Made by a program: the position numbers and the translations under genes
In this document: piece after piece, positions 11,584 through 24,910 of the stretch
Position numbering within the stretch: the stretch's first letter is position 1
Layout: every line of letters starts with the position of its first letter
The notes under the pieces: model-generated
Told to the model about the DNA's origin: nothing
Databases searched by the model: none
What the model saw: the letters and a program-made list of their open reading frames with translations, nothing else
DNA from: Candidatus Nitrotoga sp. MKT
Lineage (GTDB): Bacteria > Pseudomonadota > Gammaproteobacteria > Burkholderiales > Gallionellaceae
Length of the DNA: 64,000 bases
NCBI GenBank assembly: GCA_003402345.1
Contig: QFXH01000004.1
Location: 62,001-126,000, forward strand
Reading direction: 5' to 3'

Positions 11584-13968
11584 ATGGAACAGCAACGGTA
11601 TGTCGTGTGGCTTGAGACATTGCGTATGGGCGATGTGGCCAAGGTGGGCGGCAAGAATGCATCGCTTGGAGAAATGATCAGCCAGCTTGCCCATCTCGGG
11701 GTGCGTGTACCGGGCGGCTTTGCTACCACAGCGGCAGCCTATCGTGATTTTCTCGCGCAGAGTGATTTGGATAAGCGCATTCGCGCAATGCTTGACGATC
11801 TTGCTGTGGCCGATGTGACTGCGCTGGCTGAGGTTGGTAGCCGGATACGCCAGTGGATTGTGGACACGCCTTTGCCGCCGCGTTTGGAAAGTGAAGTACG
11901 TGACGCCTATGAAAAGATGCAGGCCGAGGCGGGTGTGGATATTTCCTGGGCCATCCGTTCCTCTGCCACGGCGGAAGATTTGCCGGATGCTTCGTTCGCC
12001 GGCCAGCAGGAAACTTTTCTCAATATTAATGGCGTGGATAATGTCCTGTCAGCCATTAAACAGGTATTCGCCTCGCTGTATAACGATCGTGCCATTGCTT
12101 ACCGTGTCCACCAGGGATTTAAACATCAGGATGTAGCATTGTCGGCAGGCGTGCAGCGCATGGTGCGTAGCGATTTAGGCGCAAGCGGCGTGATGTTTAC
12201 GCTGGATACTGAGTCTGGTTTTGAGCAGGTGGTGCTCATCACTTCCGCATACGGGCTGGGTGAGACAGTAGTACAGGGTGCGGTCAATCCGGACGAATTT
12301 TATGTATACAAGCCTGCATTAAAACAAGGTAAAGCGGCAGTGATCAGCCGTAATCTTGGCGGCAAGGCGATCAAAATGATATTCGGTGCAGGACGCGAAA
12401 CAGGGCGTTCAGTTCTCACCGTAGCGGTACCGCCGGCTGAGAGTCAGCGCTTCTCCATTACCGATGCAGAGGTGGAAGAGCTGGCGCGTTATGGGCTGAT
12501 CATTGAGCAGCATTATGGCCGCGCGATGGATATCGAGTGGGGCAAGGACGGGGTGGATGGCAAACTCTACATATTGCAGGCACGGCCTGAAACGGTACAG
12601 GCACACGAAATCCAAGGCAAGCTGAGGCGTTATCGGTTAAAGCAACAGTCCCAAATATTGGTCAGCGGACGTGCCGTTGGGCAACGCATAGGCAGCGGCC
12701 CGGTATGCTTGGTAGCGGATGCCAGCAAGATGAACCAAGTGCAGCCAGGCGACGTCTTGGTGACGGATATGACCGACCCTGACTGGGAGCCAGTAATGAA
12801 GCGCGCATCTGCGATCGTTACCAACCGAGGCGGGCGTACCTGTCATGCGGCCATTGTGGCGCGCGAACTCGGCATTCCGGCAGTAGTGGGATGCGGTGAT
12901 GCAACGCAAATTCTAAAGCCTGGCGATGCGGTAACAGTTTCTTGTGCCGAGGGAGATACCGGCAAGGTGTATCAAGGTATGCTCGACATCGAGGTATCGG
13001 ATTTGACGCTGGATAAAATGCCGACCCCGCCAATTAAAATCAGTTTAAACGTAGCAAACCCCGAATTGGCGTTTGAATCCAGCCGTTTGCCCAATGCTGG
13101 CGTGGGCTTGGCACGATTGGAATTTATCATCGCACGGATGATAGGCATACATCCCAAGGTGGTGCTCGCCTACCCCCATTTGCCAGAGGAGTTAAAAGTA
13201 CTGGTGGAGGCAAAGGCCGCAGGTTATGCCACGCCGCTAGATTTTTATGTTGAGAAATTGACCGAAGGCATCGCCATGCTGGGCGCAGCCTTCGCTCCTA
13301 AACCGGTGATCGTGCGCTTTTCGGATTTCAAGTCCAACGAATATTCCAGCTTGCTCGGAGGGTCTCAATACGAGCCGAATGAAGAGAATCCGATGATCGG
13401 TTTACGTGGCGCTTCCCGTTACATTGTGGATAGCTTCCGTGATTGCTTTGCGCTGGAGTGCCGTGCCATACGCCAGGTGCGCGAAGAAATCGGGCTGACC
13501 AATATAGAAGTGATGATTCCCTTTGTACGCACGCTGGATGAAGCCGAGCGGGTGATAAAAGAACTGGCTAAAAATGGCTTGCGACGGGGCGAGAACGGCC
13601 TGCGTGTAATCATGATGTGCGAGATACCTTCTAACGCTTTATTGGCCGAACAGTTCCTGGAATATTTCGATGGTTTCTCCATTGGCTCAAATGATCTGAC
13701 CCAGCTTACTTTAGGTATAGACCGTGACTCGGGGGTGATAGCGGGGGCATTCGATGAGCGCAATCCGGCAGTGAAAGCGTTGCTCAGCATGGCAGTTCAG
13801 GCTTGCCGCAAGGCCAATAAATACATCGGCATCTGTGGGCAAGGCCCGTCCGATCATCCTGATTTAGCGCAGTGGCTAGTAGGGCAAGGTATTGAGGCAG
13901 TTTCGTTGAATCCGGATACCGTAGTAGAAACATGGCTATATCTGGCTGAACAGGCTGCTAAAAAATAA
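11584..13968 (+). CDS. ppsA: Phosphoenolpyruvate synthase
   Basis: The 794-residue enzyme makes PEP, AMP and phosphate from pyruvate and ATP, the entry to gluconeogenesis. The N-terminal ATP-grasp-like PPDK domain contains [12 protein letters not shown] (about 20-31) and [20 protein letters not shown]. The swivelling phosphohistidine domain has [14 protein letters not shown], with the catalytic histidine near residue 421. The C-terminal TIM barrel includes [10 protein letters not shown] with its catalytic cysteine. Length matches E. coli PpsA (792). GGAGGAA directly precedes the ATG at 11584; a GTG at 11572 overlaps that site and is unlikely. The PpsR regulator is not in the window. Confidence 0.96.
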   Translation: MEQQRYVVWLETLRMGDVAKVGGKNASLGEMISQLAHLGVRVPGGFATTAAAYRDFLAQSDLDKRIRAMLDDLAVADVTALAEVGSRIRQWIVDTPLPPRLESEVRDAYEKMQAEAGVDISWAIRSSATAEDLPDASFAGQQETFLNINGVDNVLSAIKQVFASLYNDRAIAYRVHQGFKHQDVALSAGVQRMVRSDLGASGVMFTLDTESGFEQVVLITSAYGLGETVVQGAVNPDEFYVYKPALKQGKAAVISRNLGGKAIKMIFGAGRETGRSVLTVAVPPAESQRFSITDAEVEELARYGLIIEQHYGRAMDIEWGKDGVDGKLYILQARPETVQAHEIQGKLRRYRLKQQSQILVSGRAVGQRIGSGPVCLVADASKMNQVQPGDVLVTDMTDPDWEPVMKRASAIVTNRGGRTCHAAIVARELGIPAVVGCGDATQILKPGDAVTVSCAEGDTGKVYQGMLDIEVSDLTLDKMPTPPIKISLNVANPELAFESSRLPNAGVGLARLEFIIARMIGIHPKVVLAYPHLPEELKVLVEAKAAGYATPLDFYVEKLTEGIAMLGAAFAPKPVIVRFSDFKSNEYSSLLGGSQYEPNEENPMIGLRGASRYIVDSFRDCFALECRAIRQVREEIGLTNIEVMIPFVRTLDEAERVIKELAKNGLRRGENGLRVIMMCEIPSNALLAEQFLEYFDGFSIGSNDLTQLTLGIDRDSGVIAGAFDERNPAVKALLSMAVQACRKANKYIGICGQGPSDHPDLAQWLVGQGIEAVSLNPDTVVETWLYLAEQAAKK

Positions 13969-13977
13969 TGGGCAAGG

Positions 13978-14733
13978 TTATATTTCAAGCATTCCGCCTT
14001 TACAGGTCTTAGCTTGCTCCAGGCGCGTCAGGGTTGGCAGTAGGTTAAGGCCAGTTTCATTTTTTAATATCACCGCCTGGTCTTTCAAATCATCGATTGA
14101 AATACAGACTGGTTCACCCGCTACGGCGAAGGCAATGGTATTACCACTGTCGCAGGAAGGGAAAGCCAAGGCGCGGCCATCAAAGGCGCTGCGGATGCGT
14201 TCGACACTATCCTTGAAGCCACGGCTATGTCCCAAAAGATTAACGGCCATGATGCCTTCTTCGCTCAGGTGGGCGCGTACAACTTGATAGAATGGCAAAG
14301 TGTCGAGCGCACCCGCGCGGGCATTGGCATCAAATCCATCCACCAGTATCAAGTCATAGGTCTGGTCGCTGTTGGCGACAAATTCGGCACCATCACCAAT
14401 CACTATTTTCAATCGCTTGGGATCTTCCGGCAACTTGAAAAATTGCCGGGCAGCAGCGACTACCGCGGGTTCGATTTCTACCACAGTGAGCTTGGCCAGA
14501 GGTTGGCTGCGATAAAGAAACTTGGTTAGTGAAGCTGCGCCGAGACCAATCAATAATACCTTGCGGGGAAAACGGGTCTCACCGCGTAATAGTAAGCTCG
14601 CCATCATTTCTTTGGTGTAATCGAGCTCCAGGTTCCATGGACGCGCGATGCGCATCGCGCCTTGGGTCCACTCAGAACCAAAGTGCAGGGTACGGACACC
14701 GGATTCTTCGCGAATATCAATTGAGACGCTCAT
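13978..14733 (-). CDS. Spermidine synthase-like methyltransferase-fold protein
   Basis: The 251-residue protein has the Rossmann core of polyamine aminopropyltransferases: VLLIGLGAASLTKFLY (about 59-74), VVEIEPAVVAAARQFF with the acidic nucleoside-binding residue, IGDGAEFV, and DLILVDGFDANARAGAL. True spermidine synthases have a GGGDGG motif and a catalytic aspartate in the VDSSDP-like segment. Here the loop is GLGAAS and the aspartate is in VDGFD, so activity as an aminopropyltransferase is not assured. It is convergent with ppsA (9-base gap). Members of this branch are commonly left as 'spermidine synthase-like'. Confidence 0.75.
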   Translation of the reverse strand: MSVSIDIREESGVRTLHFGSEWTQGAMRIARPWNLELDYTKEMMASLLLRGETRFPRKVLLIGLGAASLTKFLYRSQPLAKLTVVEIEPAVVAAARQFFKLPEDPKRLKIVIGDGAEFVANSDQTYDLILVDGFDANARAGALDTLPFYQVVRAHLSEEGIMAVNLLGHSRGFKDSVERIRSAFDGRALAFPSCDSGNTIAFAVAGEPVCISIDDLKDQAVILKNETGLNLLPTLTRLEQAKTCKGGMLEI

Positions 14734-14758
14734 AATTTTTTACCGAAACTTGTATTTA

Positions 14759-14931
14759 TTATGCAGGTGCTTTGCTTGGGTGCAGGTTTAAGTTGAGTAA
14801 ACGACCGACGAAGCATCCAATCACCCCGCCTACTCCAATAGTAGCTTTCGATGGCGGCCTGAATTCCGGAATTGCGGCGGCAACCAGATATCATCTACAT
14901 AGCTGCACGATGTGCAGAAACCTTGTGACGC
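14759..14931 (-). pseudogene. Broken inverted copy of the zinc-ribbon gene at 11161-11493
   Basis: On the minus strand this stretch matches the 11161-11493 gene at both ends. The beginning encodes CTSCSYVDD (compare CTSCGYVGE), and the end encodes FRPPSKATIGVGG ... FVGRLL (compare FRPPSKAAIKVGR ... FVGRLF). The middle, including the membrane helix and second cysteine pair, is deleted. The position of the ATG now reads GCG. The match continues upstream to about 14975 (shared GATTTCTGGAT). It is therefore a non-functional duplicate in inverted orientation. Confidence 0.85.
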
Positions 14932-15400
14932 AAAACTTTCAAAGTTTTTATCCAGAAATCAGTCTGAGTGATGGGATTTTAATCTGAGTAACAGAACTTT
15001 GTTCTAATTCGATCAAGTTGATAAGTGCTTCTTCGTTTTGTTTTGCTGATTTTATTGCTCAATCCTGCTGTTTTATTCAAAGCAAGGATTAAAAACATTT
15101 TTCTTGTGTTGTTCAAAGCTACGGCAGCTTCATTGTCGCTTATCTTTGTTGCTTATGCATCCGGTTGTCAGAAATTATGTAGCTTTGAAGTATCGACTGG
15201 TATTAGGTATTTAATCTATCCCACAATTCGGTTCGGCAGGGGGCAGTGTGTGCCTGAAAAACACTTGCCTTGTCGTGTGAGGGTGAAGTGGAATCCGAAT
15301 TTTCTGTGGGCGTTCAATGAAATATTTCGTATCGACCGATGTGCTGCGGGTATGGATACTTTAATTTGAGCGATTGAAACTATTAATTCTTTAGGAGATG
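14932..15400. other. Intergenic region upstream of the chemoreceptor gene
   Basis: The left part is the duplicated upstream sequence of the zinc-ribbon gene. AGAACTTTGTTCT at about 14991-15003 is a short perfect inverted repeat. A 114-codon frame from a GTG at 15025 is present, but its product looks unlike a protein family and has no ribosome site, so I do not call it. No FliA-type promoter was convincing. Confidence 0.4.
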
Positions 15401-17026
15401 ATGGTGCTAAACAATATGAAAATCAGCACGCGCTTGATGCTTCTGCTTGTGTTATTGCTAGTATTGGCGATGGTGGTCGGCGTGATGGGGTTGATTGCTT
15501 CCAGCAACTCGAATACGTCGATGAAATCGGTTTACGACGACCGATTGCTCCCTATTGTGCAATTGAACACCATCGCGCGAAAAAACCTGCGCAACCGAAT
15601 CGCTATTGCCAATGGGATTGTCCAGCCGGAACATATGGCCAGTTACCTTAAGGAAATCGAAGAAAATCGCACCGAAATAAAAAATCAGTGGGATGCCTAC
15701 ATGGCGACCTACCTGACCGAGGAAGAGAAGGGTTTGGCGGCTAAATTTCAGGAGGTACGTGGTCGCTTCGTCGAAGAAGGCATCAAGCCGGCCATGGCGG
15801 CGATGCAGGCCCATGATGTAGAAGCGATCAGGCAGGTGCAGACGCGAAATATCCAGCCGCTGTACGAGCCGATGAAGGTTGCGCTGGACGCGTTGATCAA
15901 GCTGCAGGAGCGCGAGGCAAACAATCTATATCTGAACTCCGATGCCACCTATAATAACTCGCGCAAGTTGTTCATCGCGCTGCTGCTGCTGGGCGCGGCG
16001 ATGAGCGGCGCGCTGGGGTTTTCGATCATCCATAGCATTAACCGTTCGGTGGACGAGTTGCGCGGCGTGATGGTGCAGATGTCGGCGGATGGCGATTTGA
16101 CCTCGCGCGCAAGGGTGTACGGGGAGGACGAAATCGGTCAGGCGGCGACGGCATTCAACGGTCTTATAGACAGCTTTGTCAACATCATCCGCCAGGTGCT
16201 CGGCAATGCCGACACCTTGTCCAGCACGGCGGCGCTTCTGTCCGCTTCCTCACTAAAAATCGCACAAGGCTCGCAGGCGCAAAGTGAAGCGACCGCATCT
16301 ACTGCGGCGTCGGTGGAGCAGATCACCGTGAGTATCAATTCGGTGGCGGCCAATACCGAAGATGTGCGCAAGTTGTCTGAGAAGAGCCTGCAACAAACCC
16401 AGCAGGGTAACCAGAGCGTCACTGCGATGATCGACGAAATTGGTCATGTGCAGGAATCGGTCAACCAGATCGCCGTGTCGGTGAAGGAGTTTGCCGACAG
16501 CATGCACTCAATCTCCGGCATGACTCAACAGGTGAAAGATATCGCCAACCAGACCAATCTGTTGGCGCTGAATGCGGCGATCGAAGCGGCGCGCGCCGGC
16601 GAGCAGGGGCGCGGCTTCGCGGTGGTGGCGGATGAGGTGCGCAAGTTGGCGGAGAAATCCGCGAAATCGGCCAGCGAGATTGACCAAGTGACCAATTCGC
16701 TGAACCAGAATTCCGCCCATGTCGAGGTTACCGTCCAATCCGGCCTGCGGTCACTGCAGGCGACGCAGGAACAAGTAGAGCGCGTCTCCGCAGTGTTGAC
16801 TGAAGCGGGTGCAGCCGTCGCACAATCGAGCCTCGGCGTGGCAGATATCGCCTCGGCCGTCGGCGAGCAAAGCTTGGCAAGCACCGAGATCGCATGCAAT
16901 GTGGAAAAGATTGCTCAGATGTCGGAAGAGAACCATACGGCAGTGGAAGCGAATACCCGGGACATCGGGCGTCTGGAGCAGTTAGCCAAAGAGCTGCAGG
17001 GTGCGGTGAGTCGATTCAAGGTATAA
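15401..17026 (+). CDS. Methyl-accepting chemotaxis protein
   Basis: This transmembrane chemoreceptor of about 541 residues has a first membrane helix at about 12-35. A periplasmic four-helix-bundle (4HB_MCP) sensor of about 150 residues follows, then a second helix ([18 protein letters not shown], about 190-210). HAMP and the cytoplasmic signalling coiled coil complete it. The invariant hairpin tip is present ([20 protein letters not shown] region, then [19 protein letters not shown]). It lacks a C-terminal CheR/CheB docking pentapeptide, ending in [15 protein letters not shown] lies just before three candidate starts (ATG 15398, ATG 15401, GTG 15404); spacing favours 15401 or 15404. The ligand is unknown. 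Confidence 0.93.
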   Translation: MVLNNMKISTRLMLLLVLLLVLAMVVGVMGLIASSNSNTSMKSVYDDRLLPIVQLNTIARKNLRNRIAIANGIVQPEHMASYLKEIEENRTEIKNQWDAYMATYLTEEEKGLAAKFQEVRGRFVEEGIKPAMAAMQAHDVEAIRQVQTRNIQPLYEPMKVALDALIKLQEREANNLYLNSDATYNNSRKLFIALLLLGAAMSGALGFSIIHSINRSVDELRGVMVQMSADGDLTSRARVYGEDEIGQAATAFNGLIDSFVNIIRQVLGNADTLSSTAALLSASSLKIAQGSQAQSEATASTAASVEQITVSINSVAANTEDVRKLSEKSLQQTQQGNQSVTAMIDEIGHVQESVNQIAVSVKEFADSMHSISGMTQQVKDIANQTNLLALNAAIEAARAGEQGRGFAVVADEVRKLAEKSAKSASEIDQVTNSLNQNSAHVEVTVQSGLRSLQATQEQVERVSAVLTEAGAAVAQSSLGVADIASAVGEQSLASTEIACNVEKIAQMSEENHTAVEANTRDIGRLEQLAKELQGAVSRFKV

Positions 17027-17042
17027 AAAGGCACGGCAGTTT

Positions 17043-17897
17043 TTAACCTTTCCATTGGTTCAATAACCAGCGCGCCCATTCTGTCACCTCTGTGGCTGTC
17101 ATGCCGATTGTAACTTTCTGTTTTGCCATCGCATCGCCTGCCGCGCCATGCAGATGCACTGCCAACAATAAAGCTTGGTCCACATCCAATCCCTGGGCAA
17201 TAAAGGCGGCGACCATGCCAGTCAACACATCACCCATGCCGGGGCTACTCATGCCAGGGTTGCCGGTCTTATTTATATATATTTTGTTATCGCGAGTGAC
17301 GCACAGACTATGGGCACCTTTCAGTACCACGGCGCTATGAAAGCGTTTAACTAGTTCCTGTGCGGCGTCGGCGCGTGCGGCCTGCACTTCTTCAGTGTTG
17401 CAGCCGAGCAGGCGTGCTGCTTCGCCAGGATGAGGGGTCATTACGCTGGCATCCTTGCGTGAAATTAACACAGTGCGTAAATCTGGGCGGAGGGCGAGAA
17501 TGTTAAGTGCGTCAGCATCCAGTACCAGCACAATGTCCAGCTTGAGCGCATCATGTAAAATTTTCTGGGCAGTGTCATCGTGCCCCAACCCGCAGCCGAT
17601 GGCCAGCACATCCAGCTTGGGTAGATGCAATGCAGCTTGTGCGCTATGCAGCATTAACTCGGGCTGCAATATATCAACACTCGGGGCGTTGTCCGCCAGA
17701 ATGCCTACATATACGCAGCCAGCGCCCAGTTTGAGCGCAGCACGCGCAGCCAGCACCGGGGCACCGACCATGCCGCTGGCTCCCCCTATGACGGCCACTG
17801 TGCCAAAATTACCCTTATGACTGTCAAGCGGGCGAGGGGCAAGAAAAGTGGCGACTTGTTTTTGTGTAATGGTGGGGATGCGCGGTGCAGCTGGCAT
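17043..17897 (-). CDS. nnrD: ADP-dependent NAD(P)H-hydrate dehydratase
   Basis: This ribokinase-like repair enzyme of 284 residues dehydrates S-NAD(P)HX back to NAD(P)H. Motifs include HKGNFGTVAVIGGASGM near the start, LVLDADALNIL, MTPHPGEAARLLG, KGAHSLC and the terminal GNPGMSSPGMGDVLTGMVAA, which holds the catalytic aspartate. The usual N-terminal epimerase (NnrE) domain is absent, so this is the stand-alone dehydratase form. I use ATG 17897, preceded by AAGGAAA; a TTG at 17921 would add eight residues. Convergent with the chemoreceptor gene and divergent from purL. Confidence 0.9.
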   Translation of the reverse strand: MPAAPRIPTITQKQVATFLAPRPLDSHKGNFGTVAVIGGASGMVGAPVLAARAALKLGAGCVYVGILADNAPSVDILQPELMLHSAQAALHLPKLDVLAIGCGLGHDDTAQKILHDALKLDIVLVLDADALNILALRPDLRTVLISRKDASVMTPHPGEAARLLGCNTEEVQAARADAAQELVKRFHSAVVLKGAHSLCVTRDNKIYINKTGNPGMSSPGMGDVLTGMVAAFIAQGLDVDQALLLAVHLHGAAGDAMAKQKVTIGMTATEVTEWARWLLNQWKG

Positions 17898-17977
17898 GAC
17901 TGTATTTTCCTTCAAGTGCAAATGAGGTCACATAGTATAATGGCAAGCTGTTTTTAACAGCCCCTGAGAGCCTGTTT

Positions 17978-20900
17978 ATGTTCCGCGTGTCCCCCGGTAA
18001 GTCCGCACTGTCTTCCTTCCGTCTTGAAAAATTGTGTGCTGTCGTCAGCAACGCACTGTCCAATGTATTTATAACAGATGCATGCCATTGGTATTTCGTG
18101 GCGCTCAATGCGGATTTGTCGGCCACTGAAGCCAATTTGCTGGACACATTGCTTGGTTTGGATCATGTGAAGAAAGGCCGGCATAGCGGTAAAGATAGGT
18201 TGCAACATCTGCTGGTTGTGCCGCGCTTGGGTACCATTTCGCCATGGTCCTCCAAGGCCACCGATATTGCGCAGCATTGTAGTCTGCATAGGGTTGAGCG
18301 CATCGAGCGCGGCATTATGTACTCAGTCAAGACTAAGAATGGCAAAGCACTGACACAAGCAGAACTGAACGCGTTGCTGCCGCTACTGCATGACCGCATG
18401 ACAGAGTCCGTGTTTGATCCTGTGCTGAGTCTCAAAACAGGCTTCAATGGTATAGCCGAAAAGATTTTCCGTCACAGTGAGCCACTGCCGCTCTCTACTG
18501 TGGACATCATGCATGGCGGCAATGTTGCGCTAGCGGCGGCTAATATCGAGATGGGACTGGCGTTGTCCAGCGATGAGATTGATTATTTGGTGGAGAATTT
18601 CCATCGGATAGGACGCAATCCTACCGATGTAGAGTTAATGATGTTTGCACAGGCGAACTCCGAACATTGCCGCCACAAAATTTTCAATGCGGATTGGGTG
18701 ATAAACGATGTGCAGCAGGCGATCTCGCTGTTCGGCATGATCCGTAATACCCATAAGCTACATCCAAAAGGCACGGTGGTTGCATATTCTGATAATTCCT
18801 CTGTGATTGAAGGCGCGCGCATTGAGCGCTTCTATCCGCGCGCCGATGGCGGCTATGCCTACAGCAATGAACTGACACACACGTTGATGAAAGTGGAAAC
18901 GCATAATCATCCCACGGCCATCTCGCCTTTTGCCGGTGCGGCCACCGGAGCGGGTGGTGAGATACGCGATGAAGGCGCGACCGGTTCCGGTTCCAAACCC
19001 AAGGCGGGGCTAACCGGGTTCTCTGTGTCCAATTTGAATATCCCTGGGTTCAGGCAGCCGTGGGAAATTTACGGCGGCGCTCTCGCTAAACCGCTTTCGG
19101 GTAAAGCCCCTCCGATTTATGGCAAGCCGTCACGCATTGCTTCCGCCTTGCAGATCATGCTGGAAGGACCACTTGGCGGTGCAGCGTTCAATAATGAGTT
19201 TGGCCGCCCTAATCTGGCTGGTTATTTTCGCACCTTTGAAGAAGCAGTGAACGGCGAGATGCGCGGTTATCACAAGCCCATCATGCTAGCGGGCGGGGTA
19301 GGCAGTATCGCGGCGCAGCATACACACAAGCATTCGTTACCTGTAGGCGCGCTGCTGATCCAATTGGGCGGAGCCGGGATGTTGATTGGTCTGGGCGGTG
19401 GTGCGGCATCCAGCATGGATACCGGTGCCAATGCGGAAAATCTGGATTTTGCTTCGGTACAACGCGGCAATCCAGAGATGCAACGTCGCGCGCAGGAAGT
19501 AATTGACCGTTGCTGGCAGATGGGTGACAACAATCCCATCTTGTCTATACACGATGTTGGTGCGGGCGGCATCTCCAACGCTTTGCCGGAACTGGTGCAT
19601 GGCGGTGGGCGCGGCGCTCGTTTTGAATTGCGTGCCGTTCCTTCTGAAGAGCGAGGGATGTCGCCGATGCAAATTTGGAGCAACGAAGCGCAGGAACGCT
19701 ATGTACTGGCGATTGATCCGGCTCATTTGGGTGAGTTTAAAACCTTGTGCGAGCGTGAACGTTGTCCATTTGCAGTATTGGGGCACGCAATTGCCGATGA
19801 CCAATTGATCGTGCATGACGAATTATTTAAAAATAATGCGGTGGATATGCCGTTGTCGGTACTGTTGGGCAAGCCACCTAAAATGACGCGCAATGTAAAG
19901 CGCGAGAGTGTGAAGCTTCCTGCATTTGATGTCAGCAAAATAAATCTTAACGATGCAATCGAGCGCACGCTGCGCTTACCTTCCGTGGCCGACAAAACTT
20001 TCCTGATCAGCATCGGTGACCGCACTGTGGGTGGCTTGACTGCACGCGACCAGATGGTGGGGCCGTGGCAAATTCCGGTCGCGGATGTGGCAGTGACCTT
20101 GATGGGTTTCAATACTGCATTGGGTGAGGCTTTTGCCTTGGGCGAGCGCACTCCACTGGCGGTGTTGAACGCTCCAGCTTCCGGACGAATGGCTGTGGGA
20201 GAGGCAATCACCAACATTGCAGCGGCGCGTATCGAAAAGATCGGCGACATCAAGCTATCGGCCAACTGGATGGCGGCCGCCGGTCATCACGGAGAAGATG
20301 CCGCGCTATTTGACACCGTGCGTGCGGTGGGTATGGAGTTATGCCCACAACTCGGTATTAGCATTCCGGTAGGCAAGGACTCCATGTCCATGCGTACAGC
20401 GTGGCAGGATGGTACCGAGAAGAAGGCGGTCACGGCTCCGTTGTCGCTCATCGTGACAGCCTTCGCGCCGTGCATGAATGCACGTTTGACATTGACGCCG
20501 CAATTGACGGCCGATTTGGATACCGTATTACTGCTGATTGATTTGGGCGAAGGCAAGAACCGCATGGGCGGCTCGGCGCTGGCGCAGGTGTATAAACAGG
20601 TCGGTAATGTTGGACCCGACCTCGACGATGCGGGCAAGCTCAAAATATTTTTCAACGTTGTTCAGCGCCTGAATAGCGAGGGCAAATTGCTGGCTTATCA
20701 TGACCGTTCGGACGGTGGATTGTTTACCACGCTGTGCGAAATGGCGTTTGCTACCCATGTTGGCCTGACCATCAATCTTGATGAATGGCAGGGAAACATC
20801 CTAAGCACCTTGTTCAACGAAGAATTGGGTGCGGTGGTGCAGGTACATCGCCGCGATTTACAGTATGTGCTGGACGTGTACCATAACGCTGGGCTTGCAG

Positions 20901-21928
20901 CGGTACGTTCAGTTGCTACGCTGAATACGGATGGCATGATCGATATCGTGCAGCAAGGCAAAACATTGTTCAGCGGGACTGGGGTTAATCTGAAGCGCAT
21001 CTGGTCTGAAACTACTTATCAGATGCAGAAACTACGTGACAACCCGACTTGCGCCCAGCAAGAATATGACCGCATCCTGGACGCTGCCGATCCTGGCTTG
21101 CAAGTAAGACTCACTTACGACCTGAACGAAAATATTACCGCGCCTACACTGCTGAAATGTCGTCCACCAATCGCCATCTTGCGTGAACAGGGTGTGAACG
21201 GCCATGTCGAGATGGCGGCGGCGTTTGACCGCGCTGGCTTCACAGCGGTGGACGTGCATATGAGCGACATCATCACTGGCCGCGTTAAGTTAGCGGATTT
21301 TAAAGGGGTGGCAGCGTGCGGCGGTTTTTCCTATGGCGATGTACTAGGGGCGGGCGAAGGCTGGGCAAAATCTATTTTGTTCAACCCACGTGCACGGGAT
21401 GAGTTTGAAGCTTTTTTCAAGCACGATGATACGTTTGCTTTAGGCGTGTGCAATGGTTGCCAGATGATGAGCAATTTGCACGAAATTATTCCAGGGGCAG
21501 AACATTGGGCACATTTTGTGCGTAATTTGTCAGAGCAGTTCGAGGCGCGTTTCGTGATGGTGGAAGTGCAGCCATCGCCCTCGATCTTATTTGATGGTAT
21601 GGCAGGTAGCCTTATGCCCATTGTGGTAGCGCACGGCGAGGGATATGCCCATTTCGGTAACGGCAAACGCTTGAAGGCAGTGCAGCCGTTGGTCACACTT
21701 CGTTATGTGGACAACTACGGCCAGCCGACAGAGACCTACCCACTTAATCCAAACGGTTCGCCACAGGGTATTACTGGGCTGACCACAGCTAACGGACGAT
21801 TCAGCATCATGATGCCACACCCAGAACGGCTGTTCCGAGCATTGCAGCATTCCTGGCATCCAATAGAGTGGGGAGAAAATGGAGCATGGTTGAAAATGTT
21901 CCAGAATGCGCGCAAGTGGGTTAACTAG
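17978..21928 (+). CDS. purL: Phosphoribosylformylglycinamidine synthase
   Basis: The 1316-residue single-chain enzyme converts FGAR, glutamine and ATP to FGAM in purine synthesis. Order: N-terminal PurS-like domain (1-150), linker, two AIRS-type ATP-binding halves ([28 protein letters not shown] at about 300; [10 protein letters not shown] at about 800), and a C-terminal class I glutamine amidotransferase. The amidotransferase domain has [12 protein letters not shown], with its nucleophile cysteine near 1158, and the PHPER triad histidine/glutamate near 1290. Length fits the proteobacterial large PurL (about 1295-1340). Monocistronic. Confidence 0.97.
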   Translation: MFRVSPGKSALSSFRLEKLCAVVSNALSNVFITDACHWYFVALNADLSATEANLLDTLLGLDHVKKGRHSGKDRLQHLLVVPRLGTISPWSSKATDIAQHCSLHRVERIERGIMYSVKTKNGKALTQAELNALLPLLHDRMTESVFDPVLSLKTGFNGIAEKIFRHSEPLPLSTVDIMHGGNVALAAANIEMGLALSSDEIDYLVENFHRIGRNPTDVELMMFAQANSEHCRHKIFNADWVINDVQQAISLFGMIRNTHKLHPKGTVVAYSDNSSVIEGARIERFYPRADGGYAYSNELTHTLMKVETHNHPTAISPFAGAATGAGGEIRDEGATGSGSKPKAGLTGFSVSNLNIPGFRQPWEIYGGALAKPLSGKAPPIYGKPSRIASALQIMLEGPLGGAAFNNEFGRPNLAGYFRTFEEAVNGEMRGYHKPIMLAGGVGSIAAQHTHKHSLPVGALLIQLGGAGMLIGLGGGAASSMDTGANAENLDFASVQRGNPEMQRRAQEVIDRCWQMGDNNPILSIHDVGAGGISNALPELVHGGGRGARFELRAVPSEERGMSPMQIWSNEAQERYVLAIDPAHLGEFKTLCERERCPFAVLGHAIADDQLIVHDELFKNNAVDMPLSVLLGKPPKMTRNVKRESVKLPAFDVSKINLNDAIERTLRLPSVADKTFLISIGDRTVGGLTARDQMVGPWQIPVADVAVTLMGFNTALGEAFALGERTPLAVLNAPASGRMAVGEAITNIAAARIEKIGDIKLSANWMAAAGHHGEDAALFDTVRAVGMELCPQLGISIPVGKDSMSMRTAWQDGTEKKAVTAPLSLIVTAFAPCMNARLTLTPQLTADLDTVLLLIDLGEGKNRMGGSALAQVYKQVGNVGPDLDDAGKLKIFFNVVQRLNSEGKLLAYHDRSDGGLFTTLCEMAFATHVGLTINLDEWQGNILSTLFNEELGAVVQVHRRDLQYVLDVYHNAGLAAVRSVATLNTDGMIDIVQQGKTLFSGTGVNLKRIWSETTYQMQKLRDNPTCAQQEYDRILDAADPGLQVRLTYDLNENITAPTLLKCRPPIAILREQGVNGHVEMAAAFDRAGFTAVDVHMSDIITGRVKLADFKGVAACGGFSYGDVLGAGEGWAKSILFNPRARDEFEAFFKHDDTFALGVCNGCQMMSNLHEIIPGAEHWAHFVRNLSEQFEARFVMVEVQPSPSILFDGMAGSLMPIVVAHGEGYAHFGNGKRLKAVQPLVTLRYVDNYGQPTETYPLNPNGSPQGITGLTTANGRFSIMMPHPERLFRALQHSWHPIEWGENGAWLKMFQNARKWVN

Positions 21929-22287
21929 CCCCTCCTTGTCCACTCAGTTTTGCTACTTCAGGTATCAACTTCATGCAGGCACACTGCCTTTTACAGAAAT
22001 TTCTGCGTGTAAATCCCACTCGGTCTACACCATATTAAGTCTTTCGTTCCCAGTATGTTACAAACATCGTCGGATTCAATTTTTCCAGCTTACTTCACTT
22101 TTATTTTGTCTCATACCTGCTTTTTTAACGCATAAATCTGGTATCGTCCTTCATGGGTAAGGTGCGTAAATTCATGCTTGCAATTTCGATTGACTGGTCA
22201 ACAGAGCATGGAGGCTACTGCATTTCATCCATCCGACCAGGATTGGTAAAATTGCGCTACCCTTGCATTTACCTGCTAATGTTATAT
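21929..22287. other. Intergenic region after purL
   Basis: About 360 bases with no supported gene; a short frame overlapping the purL end (21906-22160) has no family features. The right boundary is the left end of an inverted-repeat element upstream of katG. Confidence 0.45.
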
Positions 22288-22467
22288 GGGCACCTCTGAA
22301 AATTCAGATTTGCGAGCATCCCCTTCGGGGATTGCCTGCTTAACCCGCCTCGTCACAATACGTTGTTGCTCACAAAAAATGTTTCCTTATATATCAATTG
22401 TATGCTGCATCAACATTTTTTATTCGCGCCTAGTCTTGTTTAGAACTCTTAATTTTTAGAGGTGTCC
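22288..22467. mobile_element. MITE-like element with terminal inverted repeats, upstream of katG
   Basis: The left end GGGCACCTCTGAAAATTCA (22288-22306) is mirrored by the right end, whose complement reads GGACACCTCTAAAAATTAA (22449-22467). The two differ at only three positions. Between them are 140 bases with no reading frame and an internal hairpin ATCCCC-TTC-GGGGAT (22318-22332). Size (180 bp) and lack of coding capacity fit a miniature inverted-repeat element. A clear target duplication is not visible. Related ends occur at 44383-44632. The right end lies 44 bases from the katG start. Confidence 0.6.
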
Positions 22468-22484
22468 AACTGTGAAAATGCTGA

Positions 22485-24734
<2,250 letters not shown>

Positions 24735-24830
24735 GGCTGGCAGAAAAAATGGCCCACAAGCTTCTGGAATGGAATTCAATTTGATGACTGGAAACAGGAG
24801 CGAAAGCTTTTTATAACTTATTGAAACACG

Positions 24831-24859
24831 AAACGGCGGTGTTAAATACGCCGCCGTTT
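24831..24859. terminator. Hairpin between katG and the lpxO-like gene
   Basis: AAACGGCGG and CGCCGTTT form arms of at least nine pairs around a short loop, followed on the plus strand by GTTTACAG and on the minus strand by CGTG. It lies in the convergent gap between katG and the hydroxylase gene and could end transcription from both sides. The U-run is weak. Confidence 0.5.
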
Positions 24860-24910
24860 ACAGCTTGCTTCATCAGTTGAAATTTAAAACCATCATCCTG
24901 TTCCAAATAA

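Noticed and set aside
15025-15369. 114-codon frame from a GTG upstream of the chemoreceptor
   Set aside because: No ribosome site, no recognisable domain, unlikely composition; probably chance.
19723-20265. 180-codon minus-strand frame inside purL
   Set aside because: It is opposite the conserved AIRS-type domain of purL and has no motif.
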